Source: Trichuris trichiura (Eukaryota > Nematoda > Enoplea > Trichinellida > Trichuridae). From it: a stretch of 64,000 bases of DNA. The stretch spans positions 2,678,001-2,742,000 of the forward strand of contig JBAJFE010000042.1 of the NCBI GenBank assembly GCA_037903355.1, given 5' to 3'. This document shows positions 32,986 through 45,000 of this stretch, piece by piece. Below the pieces are notes generated by a model. That model worked only from the letters and a program-made list of their open reading frames with translations. It was not told the DNA's origin and did not search any database. Within the stretch, counting starts at the first letter, position 1. Every line of letters begins with the position of its first letter. The position numbers and the translations under genes were made by a program.

Positions 32986-35422
32986 GTAAGGTACGTTGCC
33001 TCCAGTTGATATTCGGGCAGAAAAGGAAGGGCACGGCTGGCGATTAACGGGCAAACGATAAGACAAAACATCTACGCCAGTACAGCGCGCTTTTATTACA
33101 TATCCTGAAACGGAGAAACCACTATGCATCGTGAACTGCTGCAAATGAGTCAGACACTCATTTCAGACTTCTAGTGGACGAAATTTACGAAATGAAGAAA
33201 CAAGACGAAATCGCTTTAAAGAAATGCAACATAAATTCTACTGCATGCTTCTCATATCAACGCGGCGACAATAAAAAGCCGGCGCGGGCTTCAGGTGAAA
33301 ACGGGCTGTGCACTGAACCACGCATGTAGTACTCGTCGAGTATTGCCCTTTTTAATTTTTACTTCTTCAGGTCATAAAACTTCAATGAACTAGTAGCGAC
33401 CCAAAAATAAGTGTTTAACTTTTTTCCAAAGTCTGAGTCTTTCAATCGCCCTGGCAACCACATGCTAGCAGAAAGTTCGCAGAGAATTATTTTCCAAAGG
33501 TAGCAGTCGCCTTAATCGACATCTTTTCAAAGAATTACCTTATCTGACAATCATGGTACACAGCGAAACTATCTTTACACGCTAAGCACTGAAAATAAGC
33601 CCCATTGTCAAGCTTGTCAGTAAGGTAGCGCAGAGCCTATTAAAGCTGTCGAACGAAATAAAGATGCTCTCTAATAATTCGCGGGTAGCACAAACCGTTT
33701 GAAATTTAAGACGCTACTTATCAGCAGATCATTACGCGCTTTTATTCCTTATATGTCACTACAATTTCGGGTTACTGATTAAACAGAGCAAAAACGACGC
33801 CTTACACTGCTTGTCTCCAAGAGCTCGTAAAGTGTTGTACGAAAAAAATAAGAAATGCGCTACGGATAAATGGCTATTTAACGTTCCAGAGCTCGAAATT
33901 CTAAATTGGGGGACATTCCAATGCACTAAAACAAAGCTTTTGCTCTGACTGAAAATGAACTATACCTGTTGTTCACGCTGCCCTCTAATCTTCGAAATCA
34001 CTAAGTCGCAGTAGTTTTTATTCAATCCGGTCAGGCAGTAACTTCTATGGGACCACCCCTCTTTCCTAATTAACAATATTAGTGGAAAATGCTCTTAAAA
34101 CTACGAGGATGTGGCTCGTATGAAAGAAATAATTCGCTGCAACATTAATGAAAGATTAATGAAGGTATTTTGCCGTAGACAGCCTTGACGTTTCGCAATT
34201 GATGACTTGCTTAGTTCCGCCTCAAGAATTCACCCATTTGTGATGGCTAATGCTGATGGAATCAGCTGCTACCGAAGTTTTCAATGGCAATATTTGAAAA
34301 GCGGAATTACACGAAATATTGGCAAGCGAAACATCTGTACAAAAGTGGATTCTCACCTCATTCGACTTTGACAGCTTTCGCAGAACAATTCCCCTCCTTC
34401 GGGGGAACAAGTACAAGCTGCCTTGGAACAATCGGTCGAAAAACAATGCGGAACGCAAGTGGCATTCTGCCATCTTGATTCATTGAATGCGTACGCGAAA
34501 AACGTCCACAAAAATGCTCCCACGGCTGTCCAAAGCTTCCATTGCATGCTACGATCTTCTGCAACAAGCGAACGAAACTTTCATTCACACATACTAAACT
34601 AGCACGGCATTTTGCCGACAAGTTTCCGTCTCACCCGGTTCCTTGAAATCCTTTACAATCTCAATGGACAAAGGACGGAAATAAAGAACCTGCGTACTTG
34701 TGCACATAGATGACCCCTTTTGCCCTTCTAATCAACCATCGTAAACCGGTTGAAGCAGTGAAAAGTTAACTGGCGAACTAAGGCATACGAACTACATAGG
34801 CACGTAGTGATCACCCATTGTTATATTCGAAATCTTGGCCCGCGGAACCGTTCGCATTTAATCAATGCAATATGTGAAGCTAGTAGAGCAACTAGTTTAC
34901 TCCTAAGCTCTTGATGACGGAAAAATGTTGCAAAATATGGTAAATTATCTCTTCAAGAAAGCATAAGACTAATGGGTACAAGCACCATTGAAGGGAGAAA
35001 AATTTTACAAGTTTACATGGCAATGATGATGCTGGCGTAGCCTAACAAATATTAAGGGATGGAACAAAATACTTAGCAAATAAACTGTTGGAGAATACCT
35101 CAAAGAAGTACCGCCTTTCCTGGTGCGGATAACCAAAAGCCCAAAAATAGAAACGAACTCTTACTTACAAAAGAAACAATTTTAACAAGAAGACCGATTA
35201 TGGTCTGGTCTTGTCAGCGTATGAAGCATTGCCAAATTGCTATGCTAGGCAGAAGGAAATAAATTGTGCTATTCCAGCTGTTGTAGAGTGGATAGTCAGG
35301 TTCGCGCAATACTGTAAGCTCGTTGAAGTAACTCTGTTACTTCGAAGATGGTCATTCGCGTTGTCCATTCGAAAACAGCTTAAAGTAAAGCTCTGTCTTT
35401 CGTTATAAAAATATTGACCGGT

Positions 35423-38400
35423 ATGTTCACCAATTCGAACTGTTCAATATCCGCAGCTTGCCACGCTCATGTACGGGATGTGTTGCTTGTCAAGCTCCTG
35501 GAAAGCACTGACCAGGTTTGTACCCCTTCTTTTTTGTGGACTTTTTTCCTGGAAATATTGTTGCAGTGCAAGTCAAATTTTGATAGCCGGGTAGTTGACG
35601 AAGGCGACGTTAAGGCGGCACGCTTAATTTCTGCAATCGAGTCGGCACTTTTTCATGGACTTAGACGAACCTACGTTGACATGCCGCTTATAAAGTACGT
35701 TCTAATGGCATCGTGCGCACTTGGCACTGTGATTTTAGGGAAGTGACCGGTTTTATGAGCAAATTGAACCTGGACGTTGGAACAGCGCCATGCGACACGG
35801 GTAGGCTTTGCATAAATACCAAATACGTGACCTTGCTTTTAGTTTGGGCTTTTAGAATTTTGGCTAAGCATAAAGTCGGTGCTAAGCGGTGACGAGATTC
35901 GTTGTTTGGAAAGTTTGCAATCAATCAGTTGCGATGTGGGTCGAATTCGTAGTTGGTTGCGCTGTGCGTTGAACGAGAATAATTTCGGGCGTTTTATTTC
36001 CGCCGTCCTTGAAAATGATTCCCTTCTCTAGTGAGCAGCTGGAGTTGCACCCGCAAGTGCCAGGATTCTCTTTTCAGCAAGTCCCACGAAGACTGGGCTT
36101 TCATGAGGGACAGAAATAAACTAACGTCATTGGCCGATGTTGCAAAAGGTAAAAAAGATTGATTTCTCACTTCTAGACATTATCCTTCGGCGGGAAGTAC
36201 CGATAGGTTATCCCGTGCATCTTTATCTCGTCTTTCATTCGTAGAATTGGAACACGTGTCACTTTTGTAAACTGTATAATTTTAAGACAGACGTATGCGC
36301 ATGCTATCATCATGCATGAGCACTAGTAAATTTTTTTTGATACCCAATGTCCTGCTTAAGAGCTTGCACTGTATTATTATTGCAGAACTCAATGGTGTAC
36401 ACTTCGCGCTGAGCATCGACGTGCAGCATTTAAATTATCCATTCTCCAGTGAATTTGATGATTTGTCTTCGCTTTCGTTTGATATGAAAAAAGCCCCTTG
36501 TCCAATGATGGTGGTGAATGACACTAGCACAGAAGCTGTACGATTGAAGCGAAAGCCTCAAGTAAACCTGGTGTCATTTGATTCAGATTCAGGGTTGGTG
36601 ATCTGCCTAAAAGGTGTGTGTAAAGCTGCTTTAATATTCAGCGACAACGAGTTACAATTCTCCGAGGTGAAAATCGTCAAACCTGGAAGCAACTGCACAA
36701 GCGAATCTGGTCACGCCTCTGGTTAGTGATATTTTCTCCATAAAAAATGTTCCAACGCAATTGTAAGCACTATTGCGGTTTTTATTTGGAATCACATATC
36801 AGACTGTTTCTTTAACTGATGTTCATGTTCCTAACTATACGGCGCAGTGCCGATTATGTCTCTTTTGAACTGTTAACTCATATATGCTCTCGTAGGTACC
36901 CTTTCTACGTCCTTTGACGAACACGTGGAGGTACCTGATTTTAACAGCGGCGATCGTCTTTCCAAGAGGTGTGTGCTGATATGTTGTTTGCTGATTGTCT
37001 AAGTGACGCGAATAACCGTTATAGCCTTTTTGGTGAAACGTTGAACCAGCTAATAAATGATTTCGCTACATTGAAACTTGAATTCCATGAACTCCAGAGA
37101 GAATTTGCCGAATTTAAATTGGCCAGAACTTTGGAGCTGGAAGGCCTTTTCGAGTAAGCGCGCCACTTCTGGCTTTGCTGTTGTATGCTGCGAAGCCAAA
37201 TAAAGAGCATTTCTAAGAGATGATACGCAAAAGACTCTCGTTGGTTTGAATGGCTTGTTTTTTATGAGTTGGCAAACTTGCTGACAATTACAGTATTTTT
37301 GTTGATTAGAAAGTACAGTAATTGCATTTCGCGAAGTTGATCTCTTCTTTCAGTTTCGCTGTGATTGGGTGCTCTTGGTTGTTCCGGGTTCAGTCAAAAA
37401 TTGGTCAAATCCTGTTGGGCGCTTTTCCTCCTCTTTTTCCATTTTGCTTTGTCTTGGTTGTACGCATTTAACTTCATTCAACTAGTCTCAATCGCAAATG
37501 TTGACCTAACATCATTTATCAGAGCGCAATATAATATTTGTTTTTACAAAACCCATTTTCAACTTGTAACGTTTGTACGGAGCAGTGCAACTTGACCTGA
37601 CTTCACTACAAGTCAACTTTGACTAGATGCATTTGGCCCCGCTACTGTACCTGCACTTACGTGTACGATTCGCATGGTGCAAGTCAAGTGTAGTGTAGGA
37701 TACGTAGAAAAATATGTGTCGTAGCTACATAGCCAGCGCGTATGTATGCTAGAAACAGCATGCAGGCACTACATGCTGTTTACATGCAAGATGTTTTCGG
37801 CTTTCCAAAGTTTCTGCAACATACGCGTAATCTAGTGGTCGTATATCGTATATACACAAGATATTCATAGAATGTTCGGCATTCACGCAGTATACTTTAC
37901 CTGTAAGCTGAATATCCGAGAGACCCGTGGTTTCTATAGTACGTGTGTACTATGAATTCCGCATATACTTGCAAATGAGGAATCCCTACGTCACATATGA
38001 CTTCGACGTAATATAAATTACTTCTAACTTAGATAGCTAAGGTATAAATGATCTCTTCGGCATTGATGTAGTATAAGGGGTATATATGATTGCACGCGTG
38101 GGATATACATGGAATTTATGACATGTACATTATTAAAGTGGCATACGAAAAAGATATGATATCTATTTTTTGTACGGCATACAATTAGTGTTTACGTTAT
38201 AATTACTTGATTAGAGAGAATATTTAGAGTATTTAAGGCACACATACGCTACATACTGTCTATAAATGGGTTATTTGTAATATACAGGATCTCCAGATGA
38301 CATGTATACTTGCAGAATATGGATATGGCATATATGATGCACGTGTTATACTGCATGTATATCGTAGAGGCATTAGTAATTACAAATATCTTTTCCATAA

Positions 38401-40615
38401 GCAATGCTATATATGTCATAAATATTCATTCCGCGCAACAATGCGCACGATGGACACCAAATGCGCTCATGGAGATCCAGGATATCACAGATATCTTATC
38501 AAAAGCAATTTGTATGACATGCATACTATATGCGTTACAAATACGGCTTATGGGCTGGTAAATACGCCATAGACACTGCATGTGTGACTTTAGGCCCTGT
38601 ATATTACAAATATTTTCTTTTATAGACAATATATATATATATATATATATCGTATGTATGCCATTAATATACTAAGTGTTCTCTCTAAGCAAGTAAGTAC
38701 AACATAGACATTACATGTATGTCATTAGAGAGAATAGATACTATGTATGCCTTTTTTATATGCAATTTAAATCAAGTACATGTCATAAATAACGTAAATA
38801 TCCCATGCGTGCAATCATACACTAATTATACTATGTCTATGCTGTAGAGATCATTTACTGCCATTGCCATAGCTATCCAAGTTGTAAGCAATTTATACCA
38901 CGTCGAAGTCATATATAACGTAAATATTCTTCATTTGCAAGCACGTGGAGAATACATAGTACACATGTACTATAAAAAGCGTGGGTTTCGCAGATATTTC
39001 GCTTTTAGGTAAAGTATACTATGTGTATGCTATGTACAACCTCTATATTACGCATATGTCGCAAAAACTGTGAAGAACGTAAAGTATGCTTGTGTATGGC
39101 ATACGTACGTGCTGGCTGTGTAGTTTACTACACATACCTTTTATGTGCGCGTCGTCATACTTATGGATAGAATTGTTTTGACAGGCGTATAAGCTCTATC
39201 CGGGTATCGTCGCAGTGCCGTGTGGGCTGGCTGTGATACAGGGTGGGACTTTCAGTTAGAAGGGTCAAATAGGAAATTAACCATTAAATGGTATGAATGC
39301 GAATTAATCAACAATAACGATAATAATTAGGAACGGTTCTCTAAGCATAAAAAAGCATTTTTCCCGATGCTTTTCAAAGTACATTTGTCAGTCAGTTTTA
39401 TTAGTTGCGATCTTACAAATGTTTGATTTTATAAACTGACATTTTTCGACGCGCAGTTTTTCGCTTGTGACTTCATGTCGCTGGAGTTCATGATTGTGAA
39501 GCATCTTGAACTATATTTCTAAGTTCTGGATAAGAGGTTTCCTATTGTAAAAAAATGGTAAATTGAATTCGTCAGTTTACACGTAGTAAAATAGGTGAGA
39601 AACAAAGTGATTATTTATTGTTCAGGGTTTCGAAAAGATGTGCTACGAATGAAGAGTGTTCCTACGAGTTGCCAGCATCCAGTTCTTGCGCAACGTCGAC
39701 CATTAACTGTACGAATGTTCTTTTTGCTTTTGCCGTTTCAACTTTACGTTTAGCCGAAGATGATATAGACGAATGTAGCAGCAGTAAATTTCGGCAGGTG
39801 TGATTTCGTCCTTTGATTTTCTTCCGACCATCCGCTTTCCAGCTTAACTCCATGTACAACGAAGTTGTTGACATGAACAGTATGCTTGTTGCTCAGATCA
39901 TGCGCCAAAACAGTACAATACGTTTGTTGCATGAAGAACTACAGAAAAGTAATGTTCGTCCAGTAGGTGAAATGCTTATTCTCTGTTTTGAGTTATATAT
40001 TTTTTTTTATCTTCAGGCCCAGTGTTTGCCAAATACGGTACTTAAGTGCAACCCGCTGTGCATACAACCGTCCACGTATGCATAATATCCGGCAAGGAAG
40101 AATGAAGAACTAACGCATGATATATGTTTCAGCAGCGTCCGTTCGTCCGTTGTGTTAGTGTGGATTCCCACAGCCTTCCTAACGGGTAAAGGAGCAGATA
40201 TGCACCACGTGTATCAGGTGTTCATTAATGACTGCTTAGTGCTACTCTTTTTAAACTTGATTATGTTCAGGTTTTTATCAGAATCGGCAGGGAAGAATTC
40301 ACGCTCTACAAACGATACAGGCAATTCTATTATCTTCGTTCAGCAATGGCCGCTCGTGATCCGAGCATTTTGCAACTGCCCTTTCCAGGAAAAAAGAAAA
40401 TCGGTCACAGGGTATTACTGACGTACACATATTACCCTTTCATCCGTATAGAGCTTCATTTTCAGAGCCAAGCTTTCGTTGAAATGCGTAGGCGTCAGTT
40501 GGAAGTGTTCCTTAGAGAACTGCTCAACTATATGGTGCAATGCTTTCCTGAGTTTTCGGCAACTTCTCTTAGTCAGCGTTCACTCGCCTCCCTAACACCG
40601 TTCTTCGAGCAATGA
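35423..40615 (+). CDS. Sorting nexin 29 orthologue (RUN, coiled coil, PX)
   Basis: Fourteen exons, about 594 aa: 35423-35515, 35567-35694, 35739-35800, 35856-36030, 36078-36148, 36386-36721, 36896-36968, 37004-37153, 39626-39797, 39843-39962, 40017-40045, 40133-40217, 40271-40411 and 40466-40615. The N-terminal RUN domain shows [49 protein letters not shown] and [16 protein letters not shown] domains bind small GTPases. A linker with [11 protein letters not shown] and coiled-coil stretches ([20 protein letters not shown] and the 39843 exon) follows. The C-terminal PX domain has [47 protein letters not shown] and [13 protein letters not shown], including the RRY/R-type phosphoinositide-binding arginine. 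RUN plus PX in this order is specific to the SNX29 family of endosomal sorting proteins. The 29-nt exon 11 is uncertain, and intron 36969-37003 is only 35 nt. The start ATG lies at the RUN domain, as in the family. Confidence 0.92.
37154..37204 (+). other. Alternative end of SNX29: stop codon at the donor and a polyA signal
   Basis: If the GTAAGC donor after 37153 is not used, the frame reads GAG TAA and stops at 37157. AATAAA follows at 37199-37204. This would give a RUN plus coiled-coil isoform without the PX domain. Confidence 0.4.
37705..39150. repeat. 1.45-kb imperfect palindrome in a SNX29 intron
   Basis: The two halves (about 37705-38420 and 38435-39150) are reverse complements with frequent mismatches and small gaps along their whole length. 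Matching landmarks: GATTGCACGCGTGGGATA (38089) against the complement near 38800-38818; ATAGTACGTGTGTACTAT (37936) against ATAGTACACATGTACTAT (38956); TTGTAATATACAGG (38274) against CCTGTATATTACAA (38596). No terminal coding sequence. The transcript of the host gene would contain a very long hairpin. Confidence 0.85.
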
Positions 40616-40823
40616 CAGTTTTTTATAACTCTGTTTTTTTTCGTTGCCTACTTTGGTAAAATCGGTGTCACTTTTTTTTCTAATTATTGTTTAGTCGTTT
40701 AATGGAATCGCTAATCTATCCACTACACGTGCGACGGAGAGAATCATTGAGAAATGGTCGGGGTGACTTCCAGGGAACGTCATTTGTTAAAGGGAAGATA
40801 ATTTTTCACCGTATTAGCGAAGT

Positions 40824-41343
40824 CTATAAAAGACGTAGCTTAGGAAACATTAGTGATGTAGGCGTTGGGATGTTACCGGTGACGGCCGTTTTTGCTTTGT
40901 CGAAAAAACCGTTGAACTGGGAAAGTATGCCTAAACGCAAATATTTGCGTATTTGCAAAACGTTGCAATAATTGAAGTGTTGTGTATCCGAAAACTCACT
41001 GTCGTCTTCTTCAGCTTCGCGAGCCAGTTCTTCAGCGGTTTTGTGTTGACTGGTACCAATTCGACCGCTGCTGTCCATTGTTGGTAAGGGCAGTGCTTCC
41101 TTCTTTTCTATATTGTACTGAAGAAAGGACTGCTGGTTTTTTTTGAATGCTAGAAGCGCGCGTTGCAGAAGAATACCTTTTCTCGAATTTCTTTACGCAT
41201 TTTTTCACGTTCCTGCTCCATTTTTCTATGCTTCTCCTGTCGGCGTTGCTCCGCTTCCAGTCGCGCTTGCACCACTTCGGGGTCTTCGCCAGTCTCCGTT
41301 TTCGAATCGCCGCTATTGTCGCCGGTTAATTTGTCCAAGCCCC
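40824..41343 (-). CDS. Complexin, first exon missing
   Basis: Three exons on the minus strand (41343-41177, 41117-41000, 40930-40824), phase-consistent, giving about 130 aa without the N-terminus. The central part RRQEKHRKMEQEREKMRKEI and REK|YNIEKKE is the SNARE-binding central helix of complexin, including the KY pair at its end. DSSGRIG and KTAEELAREAEED follow, as in invertebrate complexins. The last exon reads SILSQFNGFFDKAKTAVTGN, a plausible amphipathic C-terminal membrane-binding helix. Complexin clamps and activates synaptic SNARE complexes in presynaptic terminals. The first exon here begins two bases into a codon after a good acceptor and has no ATG, so an upstream exon carrying the start and accessory helix must lie at higher coordinates; I could not find it. 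The gene is convergent with SNX29, with 208 bp between stop codons. Confidence 0.88.
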
Positions 41344-41549
41344 CTGCAACGCCCGCTGATCATTTATTGTCTCAGTTTTGAATTTTTAAAATCACCACTT
41401 GCCTACGTAGGCAAATCTATAGGTGATATAGTTTGCGCAAAAATTCAGTAGCATATTTAACTCAGCTTGTTTTAAAACGCTTTATCTTCAACGATAGCAG
41501 TTTCTCGAGCTCGGTTCTTTAAGCGGTGGAATTTTTGTCCGGCGTGCTT

Positions 41550-42014
41550 TCAATGAGCGTGGTCACGTCGTAACGCTTTGATAAAGTTACAACTTAACAG
41601 CCCAATGATAGAAGCCGCATTATAGTTCACTTTGTAAGATATTTTGCTCCAACACTTTTGCATATTACTACGCTTGTTCGGATCAAACAAACTTTCAATG
41701 CTTCTCCCGCGAATGTTAAAGTAAAAGTGCAAGGCAAAATCAATGAGCACAAATTTACTTGACGGTGCGCAACTTACAGAGTACCCGCTGTTACGGCGTT
41801 GAAGCCGCGTGACACGATGAATGATTGCCCTACGGTTGGCGAAAACTGGTCCCTCTTTTCTCTTTTTAGGCGCAGTGGGAATTTGTCCCTTTTCGCGACA
41901 ATTTATTTCGCTAAACCCGTTGGCCAAAGAATCGCATGCAGAACTCATCGGTGACAGCGTAATTGAATTATCCAGCTTTTCCGTGAACAACAGCTTATCG
42001 ATGTGTTTCTGCAT
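41550..42014 (-). CDS. Unidentified open frame, possibly an exon
   Basis: 154 codons open without interruption, unusually long for non-coding sequence here. It starts MQKHIDKLLFTEKLD and contains a basic, low-complexity-free block (APKKRKEGPVFANRRAIIHR). A strong internal donor (GTAAGT after ...RRNSGYS, near 41780) suggests that only the first 75 or so codons are coding. I do not recognise the family. It may be a small nested gene inside the first complexin intron, or chance. Confidence 0.3.
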   Translation of the reverse strand: MQKHIDKLLFTEKLDNSITLSPMSSACDSLANGFSEINCREKGQIPTAPKKRKEGPVFANRRAIIHRVTRLQRRNSGYSVSCAPSSKFVLIDFALHFYFNIRGRSIESLFDPNKRSNMQKCWSKISYKVNYNAASIIGLLSCNFIKALRRDHAH

Positions 42015-45000
42015 TGCTGTTAGGTTGCACGAGCTACAAAAGAGTATACTATTTTTTCTACTGCTACTATCAAAGCCAAAGAGTCTTAAAGTTAAGTAAT
42101 TAGTCTACATAATTATTTAAGATCTGGTGCTTACGCAGTTGACTGAGAAGTATTGTTTTACAATTTTTGGAAGTAAGCTCAATTGTGATGCTTTTCAGTT
42201 AGCATATTTTTGAGTTGAACTCCCTAATGACAAGAAATGCTGCAACAGCACAAAACTGGTCGCAGACGCGTTGATTCAGTGCTAACCAGAAGTTGCATAG
42301 AGCAGATAGGGAGGCATGAGATGATCAAGAATGAAAAGTGATTTGCAAAAGCTCCGTCAAGCTGAAGAATGTGTCTGGAATGCGGTCTGTGGTTGAGATC
42401 ATTGATCGCATCTTGTTTAAACCCATTTAGTCTTGGGGTGATCAAATGCTGAAAAGTGCGATAACTTGCGAAGAGCTAATACGAAGAGCTTATTGGGACG
42501 ACTGATGCATTCAGTTTGCATACTGTAAGATAGCCACTGATACTGGCTGCATATGCCGTTTGCCTGAGATACGTTGCTAGCATTACTAGCTACTGAATAA
42601 GACCTATTTTTGAATGTGAGAAGGCTTTTGTTCGCTGAACAGAATTCAGCGTCAGCCGAAAACTGCATTGCTCTCAAATTGTCATTCTGATCAGAGATTT
42701 GTGGGCTTTGTCAAACTTAGAATGAAGTCTGCTAGAGGAAGACTTTGGTAAACAGGGACAACTGCCTTTGTAATTATGTTTACTATCTAAGCGGTTGTGG
42801 TACCTTTTGCACAGCGCGGTTTGATACTGAATCAATTTTTGACCAAGATTTTTGTTTGTTCACAGTGATTAATTCAGAGTCTGCTAACTGATCCGCCATT
42901 CTTCCAACAATCCATAATTGGTAAGGTAATTTGAAAAATGGCTTTTATTGAATGCAATGAATGGGGTCACCTAAATTTCACACCGTTCGACCATAGTCGT
43001 GCGCGAACTCTCTACCAGCATTTAGAGTGATTCTGCTGGTAGTAAATAGTGAATAATGGATTTTGAATCGTCAGGCGGCTGAAGCGCAGGCGCCGACGTG
43101 AACTTAATATTGATTCACGTCGTCGGAAAGAGCGACGGAACTGTCTTGAGCAATAAAAGTTTCCGCAAACTGACAGGAGTTACTGATTTCACGCAACCTT
43201 GGCGCCAGTTAATACAAATGGCTTTCACCTCTTAAGTTATTGTTTCTCCTGCGACGATTAGCAACGGAAATTCAAAGCTACGCCGCACTCATATAAAACT
43301 GAGGAATTTGCCATAGCAGTTAGCGAAAATGCGCAGTGCCAAGGTCGCTTAAAAAGTTTTCGCTTTTTTGCTCTGAGACGGAAGTCGGCTCATTAGTTAG
43401 TTTGACGGTTTACGACCAAAAAGCGATTGGAATAAGCAGCACTTGCAACGAGGATAAACGACTGATTTAGCAGCACAGATGGCAAAAAATGAATAACGCT
43501 TTTTCCAACAAGACGGAGGTATGTTGCCTAGTTTTTGTTATAACGAATTTCTTAACCATCACCTCCAATGAAAGCATTTACAGGTTCTGTCGTAATACGA
43601 TTCTCAATGAAGACCGCCTGAAGGAATAATGAAGCTACAGCAGCCAAATACAAGGAAGCCTACGTTTAATGGCAATAAAAGCAACCTTTCAGATTATCCA
43701 TCATTTTGAGAAAAGTACCGTCAAGGAAAATTTAAAAGCGAGACTGACCTACTTACATTCGCAAAACTTTCCTACTGAACGTTAAGCAACAGAAAAATCT
43801 GTATTGGATCTTCCCCTAGTTCGTCGATTGTTAAGGAAACGTCTGCGATTTCGAGTGGATCAGCTTTTGAGCTTATGTTGGCCAGCAAGTTGTCGATTAG
43901 AGTTTTCAATCAACTTTCTCTATAGAAATCGATCAAATGCCGGCCGATCGAATAGTAGGAAATGGCATTGATCCAAGAGCGAGACGATAGCCGTCACTGC
44001 CGTTTAGCAAGTTATTGAAACTAGCTGTCAACGAATGACTGGCTCGTTATTCAGCTCAAACTTAATGAAATCTCTGAAACACCAAAACTGCTAAAAATAA
44101 TTGAAGCTTTTTCCCGTCAGCGGCAAAACAGGACGCTACGAAGATGTAGAGATAATATACGGTAGATAGTAGAGTTCGCGATTTGCTTGACACCTTTTAG
44201 GTTACTTCCTAGTGAACTTAGCCAAAATGGGCTCTACGCTATTATTTGCGTTTAAATGAACGAAATGCCAAGCTCGTAGCACTTAGATATACTGCAACTT
44301 CTCTCTGTTCAACTTGATAACGTTCTACTTGCTAAACGAGCTCCCGCCTAGCTTATTGGAGTTGAAAAAACAAGTATTCTAAACAAGGCAATTCAAAAAG
44401 CCGTATTTCTCGCGGTACTGTGGTCAAGGTTATTCAATGAATGCTGGATTACCTTTCATTTCCGTTAGCTTGCTTCCGAGCACTTGCTTTACAACGAATC
44501 CAGCCATGTTAGCAGGAGAAAAGACGGTTGCCCGCGGTTTAATACGTGCTGCTGGTTGGAATGGCCAGAATGGCTAGTTGAAATCGAATGCTTCAAGAGT
44601 TGCTCGATAACCAACTGGAACGACGGAGGGCGGAGAGCTTAGTGAAAGGGGCGCTACCGTGTATTCTTATTTTCCTCTATGTTATTCATCATCGATTTTG
44701 GAGCGACGCGTAAGCTCGTTTTCGTAGTTTTGCCTTTGCTCGCTTCCAAATAGAATACTGGGTTGATAGGTAAGCTGCGGAGAGTAGGAGTGGTCGACTG
44801 TAGTGAATTTTGTTACAAGTAGTTCATAGGCATTTCCTTAGCCAATTTGCCAGCTCAAATTTACCTAATACAAAGCTGCACATTTTTCTAACACAAAGCA
44901 GAGGTGTTTTGCTTAATTCGGCTTTTTGAAACTAACGAGCTGAACACTGTATAAATAAATGTAAATAAGGTGCGCTATGTTCTTTAGCATTCAACCGCAA

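Larger units (their letters stand above)
29610..35422. other. Region between attractin and SNX29
   Basis: No coding exon recognised, apart from repeats listed separately. The plus strand is A-rich up to about 35.2 kb and then becomes T-rich, as expected if minus-strand transcription starts near 35.2 kb. The missing first attractin exon(s) may therefore lie far upstream. A good minus-strand donor (GTAAGTAAG) sits near 35160. Confidence 0.4.

Noticed and set aside
38297..38629. Open frames of 67-91 codons with repeated ATG/TAT codons
   Set aside because: Low-complexity reading of the AT-rich palindrome inside the SNX29 intron.
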